From an uncultured Desulfovibrio sp. (lineage in GTDB: Bacteria > Desulfobacterota > Desulfovibrionia > Desulfovibrionales > Desulfovibrionaceae), in NCBI GenBank assembly GCA_900541395.1, contig UQJT01000013.1:1-56869 (forward strand): a stretch of 56,869 nt of DNA, read 5' to 3'. The position numbers and the translations under genes are program-made. Below, in pieces: positions 36,350-44,285 of the stretch. The number at the start of each line of letters is the position of its first letter. Position 1 is the first letter of the stretch. The notes under the pieces are model-generated. The model worked only from the letters and a program-made list of their open reading frames with translations. It was not told the origin of the DNA and did no database searches.

Positions 36350-37396
36350 TTACGCCTGTTCCGCCGCGGCCGAAGGGCAAGGAGGGATACGGCCCGCGCG
36401 CATGTCGTCCCGGGCCCATACGTGGCGGATATAGGGCAGCATGACGGCCAGCGCGCGCTCCGGCTCCAGAGGCAGGGTGGCCCCGGCCGCGTTTTTGTGA
36501 CCGCCGCCGCCGAACTGAACGGCCACGGCCCGCACGTCGTCGGCGCCGCTGGAACGCAGACCGGCCCGCGAACCGGGGCGGCCGTCGGCGTCGGGCTCGG
36601 TTTCCCGCAGGACCAAGGCCACACGCACGCCGCGCACGCGCCGCAACTGCTCCACAAATCCCTCGCAGTCCTCCCTGGTGGCCCCCAGTTCATCCAGAAG
36701 GGCGCGCCCCACCAGGGCCACGGCCAGGCGGCCGTCCTCCAGCAGGCGGGCTTCCTGCATAAGCCGTCCCCACAAACGCAGCCTGGGCTCGCTCCAAGAA
36801 TTGTCCAGACGGGCGCGCACGGCCGGCACGTTGAGCCCGTTTTCCATCAGTCGGGCGGCCATGCGCATCGCGCCGGGCGTGGTATTGCCGTAGGCGAAGG
36901 ACTCGGTATCCGACACCAGCGCCACGTAAAGCCCCTCGGCCAAAACGCCGGTCAAAGGCGCGCCCAGGGCCTCGGCCAGCATCCCCACCATTTCGCCGGT
37001 GGCGGACATGGTCGGATCGACCCAGTTATAAAGGCTGCCGTATCCGGGATTGCCCAGATGGTGATCGATATTGACGGTGGGCACGGCGTCCAGCAGAGAA
37101 CGCAGGTCCGGGCCCAGTCGATCGGCGTCGCCGCAATCCAGCCCTACCACCAAATCCGGAGGCGAAGGCAAACGGTCCGGCGAAGTAAAAAGGGGGCTGG
37201 GCAAACGCAACCAGGTCAGATAATCGGGAAAGCCCGTGGCGTTGTAAAGCAGCACGTTCTTGTCCAGCTCGCGCAAAGCCCACCCCAGGGCCACGCAGGA
37301 CCCCACGGCGTCGCCGTCGGGATTGGCATGAGCGGCCACAAGAATACGATCGTACCGCTTGAGAAGTTCGGCCAATTCGGCAGGGGCATCGGGCAT
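36350..37396 (-). CDS. nrnA: DHH-family phosphoesterase (NrnA-like oligoribonuclease/pAp phosphatase)
   Basis: A 348-residue cytoplasmic protein placed at the ATG preceded by GAGG (minus strand); a GTG two codons upstream would overlap that site. DHH motifs: AAHANPDGDAVGS near the N-terminus, VGLDCGDADRLG, and VNIDHHLGNPGYG with the DHH signature. The DHHA1 domain ends in FGGGGHKNAAGATL. NrnA degrades short oligoribonucleotides and 3'-phosphoadenosine phosphate, the latter relevant in sulfur metabolism. It follows the DUF503 gene as in the infB-rbfA-nrnA-truB cluster of many bacteria, but rbfA is missing between them. Confidence 0.93.
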   Translation of the reverse strand: MPDAPAELAELLKRYDRILVAAHANPDGDAVGSCVALGWALRELDKNVLLYNATGFPDYLTWLRLPSPLFTSPDRLPSPPDLVVGLDCGDADRLGPDLRSLLDAVPTVNIDHHLGNPGYGSLYNWVDPTMSATGEMVGMLAEALGAPLTGVLAEGLYVALVSDTESFAYGNTTPGAMRMAARLMENGLNVPAVRARLDNSWSEPRLRLWGRLMQEARLLEDGRLAVALVGRALLDELGATREDCEGFVEQLRRVRGVRVALVLRETEPDADGRPGSRAGLRSSGADDVRAVAVQFGGGGHKNAAGATLPLEPERALAVMLPYIRHVWARDDMRAGRIPPCPSAAAEQA

Positions 37397-37456
37397 AATC
37401 ACCTCAAAACGGGAGCATGTTCCCTGGAAACATGCCCGTGGAAAAAGCGGAAAACG

Positions 37457-37756
37457 TCAATACGGCGTATCGGCGTCCAGAAATTCCAGGTCGCTGTACG
37501 TCATCTCCTCGGGACACACGGCCTCCATCATGGCCAGACATTTGTCCATGCGGGACTGCAAATGCTGACGGCTGTTGCTGACGGACACCACGGCCAGCCG
37601 CAGGCGCACCAGGGAATCTTCGGTCCCCACCTCGGCGACGGCCACGTTGAACGTGTTGCGCACTTTCTGTTTCAGGCTGTTGGCCACCCGGCGCTTACCC
37701 TTGAGCGAATCGTTGCCGTGCAACGTATATTCCACCGTCAACACGCCGATGACCAT
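37457..37756 (-). CDS. DUF503 (YlxP-like) protein
   Basis: This 99-residue small alpha/beta protein has the family pattern: MVIGVLTVEYTLHGNDSLKGKRRVANSLKQKVRNTFNVAVAEV then LRLAVVSVSNSRQHLQSRMDKCLAMME. It is usually encoded beside infB and rbfA and may bind RNA or ribosomes; function is not established. Here infB and rbfA are absent from the window and nrnA follows after 60 bases. Confidence 0.92.
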   Translation of the reverse strand: MVIGVLTVEYTLHGNDSLKGKRRVANSLKQKVRNTFNVAVAEVGTEDSLVRLRLAVVSVSNSRQHLQSRMDKCLAMMEAVCPEEMTYSDLEFLDADTPY

Positions 37757-37789
37757 ACAGCCTCCCGCAAGAGCAATCCTACTCTGGTG

Positions 37790-38047
37790 TCATGTCGCTT
37801 TTACTATCGCAAAAAGCGCGAAGATCGCAAAGCCAAAAAACGCGACTTTTGCTTTGCTCATGCCGCCTACGGCGTCGTGCCCCCCTCCGGCGTCGCCGCA
37901 ATTTCAACGGCTGTCGGCAAGCCTGACGAGCCTGCAGCCGCCTATGCCGAAGCGCAGCCGAGGCCCGCTTGCGACGTGACGCTCCGGCTTCAGGCGTGAA
38001 ATCCGCGGGTCGGAACCTAGGGTCCGGTCGGCAGATATTTTCGACGG
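37790..38047 (-). repeat. Intergenic repeat, copy F (inverted orientation)
   Basis: Read on the minus strand from 38047, it runs GTCGAAAATATCTGCCGACC, then TTTCACGCCTGAAGCCGGAGC, then CGTCGCAAGCGGGCCTCGGC. It aligns base for base with the copies at 53626 and 50341. On the plus strand its far end holds CCAAAAAACGCGACTTTTG near 37833, an imperfect relative of the ACGTGG-loop hairpin. It fills the gap between argJ and DUF503. Confidence 0.75.
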
Positions 38048-38056
38048 CAAAACGCG

Positions 38057-39265
38057 CTACGACCGGTAATCGGCGTTTAACGACACATACGCGTGGGACA
38101 GATCGGAGGCAAGCAGCTTAGAACTGCCCGGCCCCGTCCCCAAAATCAACTCGAGGGCGACGTCCGTTCCGGCCAGGGGTTCCTTGAGCAGAGCGTCGAA
38201 GTCCAAATCCGTGGGGCGGCCGTCCCGAAACAATTCCACACCGCACAGGGTAACGCGCAGGTCCTCGGGCCGAAAAGCCACCCCGGCCCGGCCCGCCGCG
38301 GCCACGATACGGCCCCAGTTGGGGTCGCGGCCGAACATGGCGGTTTTGACCAATTGCGAATGTCCCACAGTGCGGGCCACGGCGTCCGCGTCCGCGTCCG
38401 TGGCGGCGCCGCTCACCGTGATGTGCATGACCTTGGTGGCGCCCTCGCCGTCCTTGACCAGCATATAGGCCAGATCGCCCAGCACGCCGGTCAGGGCTTC
38501 CTCCAGCACGATCAGATCGTCGTCTTCGGCGCGCACGCCGGATGCGCCGTTGGCCAGACCGATAAGGGTATCGTTGGTCGACGTGTCGCCGTCCACGGTC
38601 ACCCGGTTGAAGGTGGCGTCCACGGCCCGGCGGAACATGGCCCGCCAGACGGCCGGGTCCACGGCCGCGTCGCACAGCACCAGGGACAACATGGTGGCCA
38701 TGTTGGGACAAATCATGCCCGCCCCCTTGGCCGCCCCGGCCAGACGCACGGAACCGCCCGTGAGTCGTATTTCCGCTCCGGACAACTTGGGGAAAGCGTC
38801 GGTGGTCATGATGGCCCGCGCGAAATCTTCCAGAGTGGCGTGGCCCAGAGAAGCGGCCAGAGCAGGCACGGCGGCCCGCCATTTGGCAAGGTCCATACGC
38901 GCGCCGATGACGCCGGTGGATGCGGGTAAAATGGAAGAAGGCGGCATATCGACGGCCGCCCCCACCATATCCAGCGTGGCCCGGCAGTCGTCCAAGCCGT
39001 CCTGGCCGGTGCAGGCGTTGGCCTGGCCGGAATTGATCAGAACGGCGCGCGGCCCCGAAAAGGACGGCGCGGCGTCTCCGACGGCGTCAAGAGCCGCCCG
39101 CGCCACCTGAACCGGCGCGGCCTGAAACAGGTTGGTGGTGAACACACCGGCGGCCGCGGCGGGAACGTCGCTCACCGCCAGGGCCAGATCGCGGCGCTCC
39201 TGATGCTTGCCGCGAAAGTCGGCCGCGGCCGCAGCCAACCGAAATCCCTGGGGCAGCATGATCAT
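38057..39265 (-). CDS. argJ: Bifunctional glutamate N-acetyltransferase/amino-acid acetyltransferase
   Basis: This 402-residue ornithine acetyltransferase makes N-acetylglutamate and recycles acetyl groups in arginine synthesis. The start is the ATG with GAGGTG upstream. The self-cleavage motif CPNMATMLSLVLCDA puts the nucleophile at Thr191, where the precursor splits into alpha and beta chains. RAVLINSGQANACTG, STGVIGARM and FGRDPNWGRIVAAAGRAG are also present. No arg operon is adjacent. Confidence 0.96.
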   Translation of the reverse strand: MIMLPQGFRLAAAAADFRGKHQERRDLALAVSDVPAAAAGVFTTNLFQAAPVQVARAALDAVGDAAPSFSGPRAVLINSGQANACTGQDGLDDCRATLDMVGAAVDMPPSSILPASTGVIGARMDLAKWRAAVPALAASLGHATLEDFARAIMTTDAFPKLSGAEIRLTGGSVRLAGAAKGAGMICPNMATMLSLVLCDAAVDPAVWRAMFRRAVDATFNRVTVDGDTSTNDTLIGLANGASGVRAEDDDLIVLEEALTGVLGDLAYMLVKDGEGATKVMHITVSGAATDADADAVARTVGHSQLVKTAMFGRDPNWGRIVAAAGRAGVAFRPEDLRVTLCGVELFRDGRPTDLDFDALLKEPLAGTDVALELILGTGPGSSKLLASDLSHAYVSLNADYRS

Positions 39266-39514
39266 GACGACACCTCTTTTCCTTGTGGGGCGTTTAAGTA
39301 AGATTGAAAATACGCAAAAATCAAACAGGGAACATTTTGTGCCATACTTGCCCGCCCCCCGCAAGCGGCGGGGCGGCCACCTTCGCCAACCTTGCGCGGG
39401 AATCGACGGCATGCTAAATTTATCAAATTAAAAACGCGGCGCGTCCCCCGTGGCAGGCCCGGACGGCCTGCCCCCGCACCCAAACCGGCCTTGCGCCGTC
39501 CGTCCGGACAAGCC

Positions 39515-40129
39515 ATGAGCAAACGTCATTCCGAACCGCAAAAATCTCTGTTCCGCGAATATGGCGAAGCCTTGATCATCGCCCTGGTGCTGGCCTTTTT
39601 TATCCGTACCTTTTTATTCCAGGCCTTCACCATTCCTTCGGGCTCCATGCTCGAAACCGTGCAGATCGGAGATTATCTGCTGGTCAACAAATTCTCCTAC
39701 GGAGTCAAAAATCCCTTTACCGGCAACTACCTTATTGAACGCGACGGCCCGCAAATCGGCGATATCATCGTGTTCGAATACCCCGGCGATCCTTCCGTGG
39801 ACTATATCAAACGCGTGGAGGGCCTGCCCGGCGACGTTATCGAGGTGCGCGACAAAGAGCTGTATCGCAACGGCGAACTGATCCGCGAGGATTACGTACA
39901 GCACATCCACCCCACCACCATAGGCCGCCTGGACAACATAGGCCCCGTCACCGTGCCCGAAGGCGAATACTTCGTCATGGGCGACAACCGGGACAATTCC
40001 GAGGATTCTCGCGCCTGGGGCACAGTCAAACGCAAAGCCATCCACGGCAAGGCCTGGCGCATTTACTGGTCATGGGATTCCGAGGCCGGGCGTCCCCGCC
40101 TGAGCCGCCTGGGGCACAAAGTGGAATAG
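39515..40129 (+). CDS. lepB: Signal peptidase I
   Basis: This 204-residue inner-membrane protease cleaves Sec signal peptides on the periplasmic side. The start is the ATG of MSKRHSEPQ; the longer frame upstream is Arg/Pro-rich and not family-like. One transmembrane helix lies at ~18-34. Catalytic Ser44 (IPSGSML), Lys99 (DYIKRVEG) and the GDNRDNSEDSR box E are intact. It is monocistronic, ended by a long hairpin at 40151. Confidence 0.96.
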   Translation: MSKRHSEPQKSLFREYGEALIIALVLAFFIRTFLFQAFTIPSGSMLETVQIGDYLLVNKFSYGVKNPFTGNYLIERDGPQIGDIIVFEYPGDPSVDYIKRVEGLPGDVIEVRDKELYRNGELIREDYVQHIHPTTIGRLDNIGPVTVPEGEYFVMGDNRDNSEDSRAWGTVKRKAIHGKAWRIYWSWDSEAGRPRLSRLGHKVE

Positions 40130-40150
40130 TCTTTCCGAATCGTCTTATGG

Positions 40151-40205
40151 CAAAGGCCGGGCTTGGTTTTCCTCCGCAAGGCAGGAAAACCAAGCCCGGC
40201 CTTTG
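40151..40205. terminator. Long perfect hairpin after lepB
   Basis: Arms 40151-40173 and 40183-40205 (23 bp, beginning CAAAGGCCGGGC) pair perfectly around a 9-base loop. There is no classic U-tract, but the strength and place fit a terminator that also reads in the menA direction. Confidence 0.8.
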
Positions 40206-40421
40206 GAGCATTTTGCCCTTGAAAATATCCTGCGGGCCGGACCCTGTGTTCCGGCACGCGGGCTTCACGCCCCCATCGGAGCTATACGGCGTCCATGAAT
40301 TGCGGCTGTTTCGATGTCGCGGCGCCCTTAGCCGTCAGCGCGAAGCGACGGATAAGGAGAGCAGAGATGAGTCTCGCTTCGCTCGACTCCGGGAGCATTT
40401 TCAAGCTGAAAATACTCTAGG
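40206..40421 (+). repeat. Intergenic repeat, copy C (near full length)
   Basis: Starts with GAGCATTTTGCCCTTGAAAA and ends with GAGCATTTTCAAGCTGAAAATACTCTAG. In between are GGGCTTCACGCCCCCATCGG, GAGCTATACGGCGT, GCCGTCAGCGCGAAGCGACG and GTCTCGCTTCGCTCGACTCC. It shares the core with the copies at 53626, 50341 and 38047, and the right end with the short copy at 2104. The two ends are similar palindromic units. About 90 further bases to the menA stop hold nothing I recognise. Confidence 0.8.
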
Positions 40422-40509
40422 GAAAACCGCCGTGTTCCGAGCAAGGAACGAAGCGTACCCCTCTTCATCCCGCGCGGATCAGATAAGATGCGCCTGCCGC
40501 GGCGCGGCC

Positions 40510-41436
40510 TCATAACCAGGGCAACGCCAAGGCCATAATGATATTGAGAAAACCGGCCGCCAGCGAAGTGGCGCGCAGTTGGGCGTCGAGCACGGCGGGG
40601 CGCAGCGAACCGTACACCAGCCACGCGCTGCGGACCAGAGGGACAGCCGCCGCCAGCAACGCCAGCCCCCACCAGCGTCGGGTGGCCATGAACCAGACCG
40701 CCCAACAGCCCAGGCCAAGCCCGATCAAAACCAGGTGATAAACTCTCGCCCGATGCGGCCCCAGGCGCAATGCCAGAGTTTCCTTGCCGTTGGCGGAATC
40801 GTTCTCCATGTCGCGGATGTTGTTGATATTGAGCACCGCTGTGGCGAAAAACCCCGCCGCGCAGGCGGGCAGACCGGGCAGTCGGGTCAGAGGCGCGCCA
40901 TACAGAGCGTAGGAACCCGCCACCGCCACCAATCCGAAAAACACAAACACGAAAAAGTCGCCGTAACCACGATAGCCATAGGGATGCTTGCCCATGGTAT
41001 ACAACACGGCGGCCGCGACACTCGCCAGGCCCAGGGCCAAAAATACGCCCCAGCGCGCAAGATCGGGCCCGAAGCTGACCCCAAGCAGCGCCAGACCGGC
41101 CGCCAGGCTTAAGCCGACCATGAGCAGCACGGCCCGGAACATAGCTCGGGCGGTCAGTTCGCCGGAGGCCACCGAACGCCGCGGCCCCACTCGGCCCGGA
41201 CCATCAGCTCCTTTGACGGCGTCGCCGTAATCATTGGCAAAATTGGATAAAATCTGGAGCAGAACCGCCGTCAGCACGCTGAGGACGAACACCAGGGACC
41301 GAAAGCCCCCTTCCGCCGCCGCCAGCCCTCCCCCAAGCACCACGCCGGAGCAGGACAGAGGCAAAGTGCGCAGTCGGGCCGCGCGCAGCCAGACGCGGGC
41401 GCGTCCGGTCGGAACGGGTGAGGTATCCTTGTTCAT
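40510..41436 (-). CDS. menA: 1,4-dihydroxy-2-naphthoate polyprenyltransferase (UbiA family)
   Basis: This 308-residue inner-membrane protein with about nine helices makes demethylmenaquinone. The first Asp-rich motif SNFANDYGDAVKGADGPGR (Asp69, Asp72) is the MenA form of the UbiA signature; the second is NNIRDMENDSANGKETL, with YGYRGYGDFFVFVFFG between them, diagnostic of MenA. It indicates a menaquinone-based respiratory chain. An unusual 14-bp hairpin sits 30 bases upstream. Confidence 0.92.
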   Translation of the reverse strand: MNKDTSPVPTGRARVWLRAARLRTLPLSCSGVVLGGGLAAAEGGFRSLVFVLSVLTAVLLQILSNFANDYGDAVKGADGPGRVGPRRSVASGELTARAMFRAVLLMVGLSLAAGLALLGVSFGPDLARWGVFLALGLASVAAAVLYTMGKHPYGYRGYGDFFVFVFFGLVAVAGSYALYGAPLTRLPGLPACAAGFFATAVLNINNIRDMENDSANGKETLALRLGPHRARVYHLVLIGLGLGCWAVWFMATRRWWGLALLAAAVPLVRSAWLVYGSLRPAVLDAQLRATSLAAGFLNIIMALALPWL

Positions 41437-41467
41437 AGATTACGCCCAAAATTATCTGGAACTCATT

Positions 41468-41528
41468 TCATAATTCAGCCCAAGGGCTGAATTATGACGA
41501 TCATTCGCCAAAAAACGTGGTTTTTGGC
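41468..41528. promoter_or_regulatory. Two adjacent perfect hairpins upstream of menA
   Basis: Hairpin 1: TCATAATTCAGCCC / AA / GGGCTGAATTATGA (41468-41497, 14 bp). Hairpin 2: GCCAAAAA / ACGTGG loop / TTTTTGGC (41507-41528, 8 bp). Hairpin 2 matches the layout of 1294-1315 with different stem bases. They sit 32-92 bases from the menA start and might be attenuator, protein site or part of the intergenic repeat; this is not decided. Confidence 0.6.
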
Positions 41529-41573
41529 TCATTCACGGCGCTTTTCGCGCCGCGCCGGACTCTCGTCCGGCGT

Positions 41574-41838
41574 TGGAAGTCATTTCCACGAATTATGAAA
41601 CGACTTCTAACCAGAACAAATAACTTCAAAATTATACATAATCAAGACGCAATGTTCCAACCCGCAAGCTTCACGCTCAAAGTCGAAACCATACGCTGCA
41701 AATACATTGCGACGACACCGGAGGAAGGGCGTCGCGACGACCTTGGCCGTCAGCGCGAAGCGCTTTACGAACAAAAAGGGCAGAAACCTCGCTTCGCTCG
41801 CCCCCGAGAACAATTTAAAAATTAAAAATTGCTCCAGG
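41574..41838 (+). repeat. Intergenic repeat, copy E (AT-drifted)
   Basis: CGCAATGTTCCAACCCGCAA, GCTTCACGCTCAAAGTCGAA, CCATACG and GCCGTCAGCGCGAAGCGC match copy C in order. ACCTCGCTTCGCTCG follows, and the right end is a palindrome GAGAACAATTTAAAAATT / AAAAATTGCTC. Many G/C positions have become A/T relative to copy C. It reaches the stop codon of the 41839 gene. Confidence 0.65.
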
Positions 41839-42168
41839 TTATTTCAAACAGGAATCCAACGCCCGATCCAGCGAGGCCGTGCGCTCGCTCACCCGGCCGT
41901 GCCGGAAAAAAAAACGGCGCAAGGTCCAAGCTTCAAGATCGAGGTAATCCAATTTGCCCTCGCTGGCCTCGGTCAGAAAGGGACGCAAAGCGTCCACCAC
42001 ATCCTCGGCGGGAAAGTATTCCCCCTCATGGCTGATGCGCAACAGATCACCCTTCAGTTCCACGGCGTCGGGAAGATACCAGTCCTCCAGCACGCCGGAC
42101 ACGGCGCTCAGAGCGGCTTCGTCCGCCGGATGGAGCGAACCGTAAGCTTTGACGAGGACGGACCGCAC
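41839..42168 (-). CDS. Small acidic protein of unknown function
   Basis: The likely start is GTG at 42168, five bases after the upstream gene's stop, with AAAGGAG in that gene's last codons; this gives 109 residues. Further upstream the frame runs into the previous gene and looks spurious. The protein is soluble and helical: LHPADEAALSAV, LEDWYLPDAVELKGDLLRISHEGEYFPAEDVVDAL. No family recognised. It is the last gene of a three-gene operon with a repeat protein and a lipoprotein. Confidence 0.65.
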   Translation of the reverse strand: MRSVLVKAYGSLHPADEAALSAVSGVLEDWYLPDAVELKGDLLRISHEGEYFPAEDVVDALRPFLTEASEGKLDYLDLEAWTLRRFFFRHGRVSERTASLDRALDSCLK

Positions 42169-42173
42169 GACGT

Positions 42174-43343
42174 CTAGCGCTCCTTTCCGTCGTCCAGACA
42201 CTGTCCGCGCTCGCGCGCCTCGGCCAGCCCCCGACACAGACCGCGTACGCAGGCCTGATGATAATCGTCGCACATGAACTCGAAACTCTCCCGCATCTGC
42301 CGGGCCGCGCCGCGCCCCAACCACAGAGAACCACGTTCCGGCGCCAGGGCCAGGGCCGCGGTCAGATCGCTTTCGGCCAGCGCGGGCCGTCCGGAACGCA
42401 ACTGGGCCAGAGCCCGCGTCTCCAGAGCGCGCGCCAGCAAGCGTCGATCAGCCCTGTCCCGCGCAGTGTCCGCGGAATCCGGCGCGGACGGCAAATTCTC
42501 CAATACCTGCGCCGCCGCACGGAAGCGATCCTCCAGCAGCAACAGTTCCGCCCGAGCCAGACGCAACGGCAACGCTTCGGGCGCAAGAGACAGGGCCTTG
42601 TCCACTACAGCCTTGTCCGGCCGGGCCGTTCCGGTCTTGTCCGCCCGCTTCAAGCCGACGTCATCCGCCTCGGCCGCCTCTTCCGTCTGACCGGGGAAGT
42701 CGAAATCCCCCGAGGCGCGCCGAACCTGTTCCAACCAATCCCGATACAGGGAATAGGCCTCCACCTCGTCGGCCAGACGGTTCAGACGGGTGATGACCGG
42801 CTCGTCCGCAGGCGTCTCGGATGCGGGCGCATCCGGCAGGAGGCGCAATACGCGCAACGAGCGTCCGGTGTGCGCCAGCCGCACGGCCTCAGGAATCAAT
42901 CGCCCCAAGGCGACGATAATGTCCTCGTACCGCTCACGGCCGTTTTCGTCGGCCAGCAGACGCGAGGCCAGCCCCGCATCCACAGCCGCCAGGCGGGCCA
43001 CAGCCGTCGCTTCCCCCTCCCCTTCGGGCACATCTCCGCCGACGCGGACTTCCCCCTTTACTTCCACCATGCCCATCCCGGCGGCCAGAGCCTGAAGCTG
43101 AAGCGCATCCAGTCCGGCCAAACGCGCGGCCTCCAATCCGGCCAACGCGTCGGCGGCCCGCTCCAGCCCGGCCAGCCAAGCCGCCGCCTCCGCCACCACA
43201 AGGGCCCGTTCAGACGCGAACTGCCCGCCGTAAGGAACAACCCGCGTCGGCGTCGGCGCAGCTTCCCCCCCCGGACAGGAATAGGCCGTCAGCGCCAGAC
43301 AAACCAACGCGCCGCACAACGTCCGGAGGACGGCCCTCGACAT
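42174..43343 (-). CDS. Exported helical-repeat (TPR-like) protein
   Basis: This 389-residue protein has an N-terminal signal peptide (~1-28, with TAYSCPGGEAAP near the cleavage zone). The bulk is Ala/Leu-rich helical repeats; the segment around residues 265-370 has TPR-like spacing (ALSLAPEALPLRLARAELLL, DLTAALALAPERGSLWLGRG). It probably binds a periplasmic or outer-membrane partner. The start codon follows the lipoprotein stop by one base. Residue composition, not sequence motif, drives the call. Confidence 0.7.
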   Translation of the reverse strand: MSRAVLRTLCGALVCLALTAYSCPGGEAAPTPTRVVPYGGQFASERALVVAEAAAWLAGLERAADALAGLEAARLAGLDALQLQALAAGMGMVEVKGEVRVGGDVPEGEGEATAVARLAAVDAGLASRLLADENGRERYEDIIVALGRLIPEAVRLAHTGRSLRVLRLLPDAPASETPADEPVITRLNRLADEVEAYSLYRDWLEQVRRASGDFDFPGQTEEAAEADDVGLKRADKTGTARPDKAVVDKALSLAPEALPLRLARAELLLLEDRFRAAAQVLENLPSAPDSADTARDRADRRLLARALETRALAQLRSGRPALAESDLTAALALAPERGSLWLGRGAARQMRESFEFMCDDYHQACVRGLCRGLAEARERGQCLDDGKER

Positions 43344-43344
43344 G

Positions 43345-43929
43345 TTAGTGGGTGGCCTCGTTGATCTTGGAGGCCGCCACCCCCAACACTTCACGCAAAG
43401 TGCCGGTGAGCAGATCCTCCACCATGCCCGAACTGGGCAGACCGGTTTTTTCCTGGCTGGACGACAAATTCTGGGAATATACCGAGCCCTGGCGGTTGGC
43501 CACGTTGAAGCTGATGCGCACCGTGGCCGCATAGGTGGTCGGATTGGATTCCTTCACCCATACCTCCTCCACCGTGCCGGTGACGATATAGTCGGGCCGG
43601 GCGGACTGGGCAAGCTGGATGCTGGGCGCATAGGATACCTGAGGCCCCATACGGCTGATTTCATCAGCCAGAGAGCGGCTGATCCATTCCGGCACGGAGG
43701 TGGCGGCCGAAAAAACCCCTCCCTTGGATCTCGTTCCGATTTCCTGCTTGCCCCGCTTGTCCTCGAACAACACCACAGCAACGCGCGGCGCGGTGGGAGC
43801 GGGCAGCACAGACGGGGTCACAGGGGTATACAGCAGACGCACGGTATCTTTGGGCGCGCAGCCCGCCAACGTCAGCGCGCACAGCAGAGCGGCGCACAAG
43901 CCGGAAAAGAGGCGGGGGAAAGTGGACAT
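43345..43929 (-). CDS. Lipoprotein of YajG-like type
   Basis: This 194-residue protein has a lipobox LTLAGC (Cys24) and GGAGG upstream of its ATG. The mature part begins VRLLYTPVTPSVLPAP then RVAVVLFEDKRGKQEIG, followed by VPEWISRSLADEI and DYIVTGTVEEVWVKESNP, the pattern of YajG/LptE-like outer-membrane lipoproteins. It heads the operon with the TPR-like and acidic proteins. Role in outer-membrane assembly is inference. Confidence 0.75.
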   Translation of the reverse strand: MSTFPRLFSGLCAALLCALTLAGCAPKDTVRLLYTPVTPSVLPAPTAPRVAVVLFEDKRGKQEIGTRSKGGVFSAATSVPEWISRSLADEISRMGPQVSYAPSIQLAQSARPDYIVTGTVEEVWVKESNPTTYAATVRISFNVANRQGSVYSQNLSSSQEKTGLPSSGMVEDLLTGTLREVLGVAASKINEATH

Positions 43930-44285
43930 GGAGCCTCCGAAACAGAATTGTGAAAAAATTTTGAAAAACTTTATACTTTTTGCCCGGCATAAGCAATTGC
44001 CCATGAGACCTGTTATAAAGTTCGGCGTAAGGGGGGTGAACCATCTTATCGCCGGATAATCCCCCGCCCCGCCCTCAGGCCCGGGCCAGCCGCCGCCAAA
44101 ATAAAACCCAATAATATAAACGAATTGCCATGAGCAATGTTCGGAGGGGCTCCGGCGGCACAGCCGCGCTTCGCGGCTCCGGGCCCTGTTGCCGCGGCGG
44201 CATTGACGCCCCGCACGCCGGAGGCTACACCAATAGGAACTTTGGAGCGCGTTTTCCCGCGTTCCCTGCGCAAGGAAGGTTCCTT
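43930..44285. other. Intergenic region upstream of serS and the lipoprotein operon
   Basis: 356 bases with two divergent promoters expected. AT-rich stretches occur at about 43940-43980 and 44098-44120. GGGCCAGCCGCCGCC and several GC runs occur between. No RNA gene, riboswitch-like hairpin or T-box seen; AAGGAAGG at 44273 is the serS ribosome site. Confidence 0.4.

Noticed and set aside
35876..36434. Two Arg/Pro-rich frames in the dapA-nrnA gap
   Set aside because: Low complexity, no start signal, likely chance in GC-rich DNA.
36320..37999. 559-codon plus-strand frame across nrnA and DUF503
   Set aside because: Gln/His/Gly-rich shadow spanning two real genes and a repeat.
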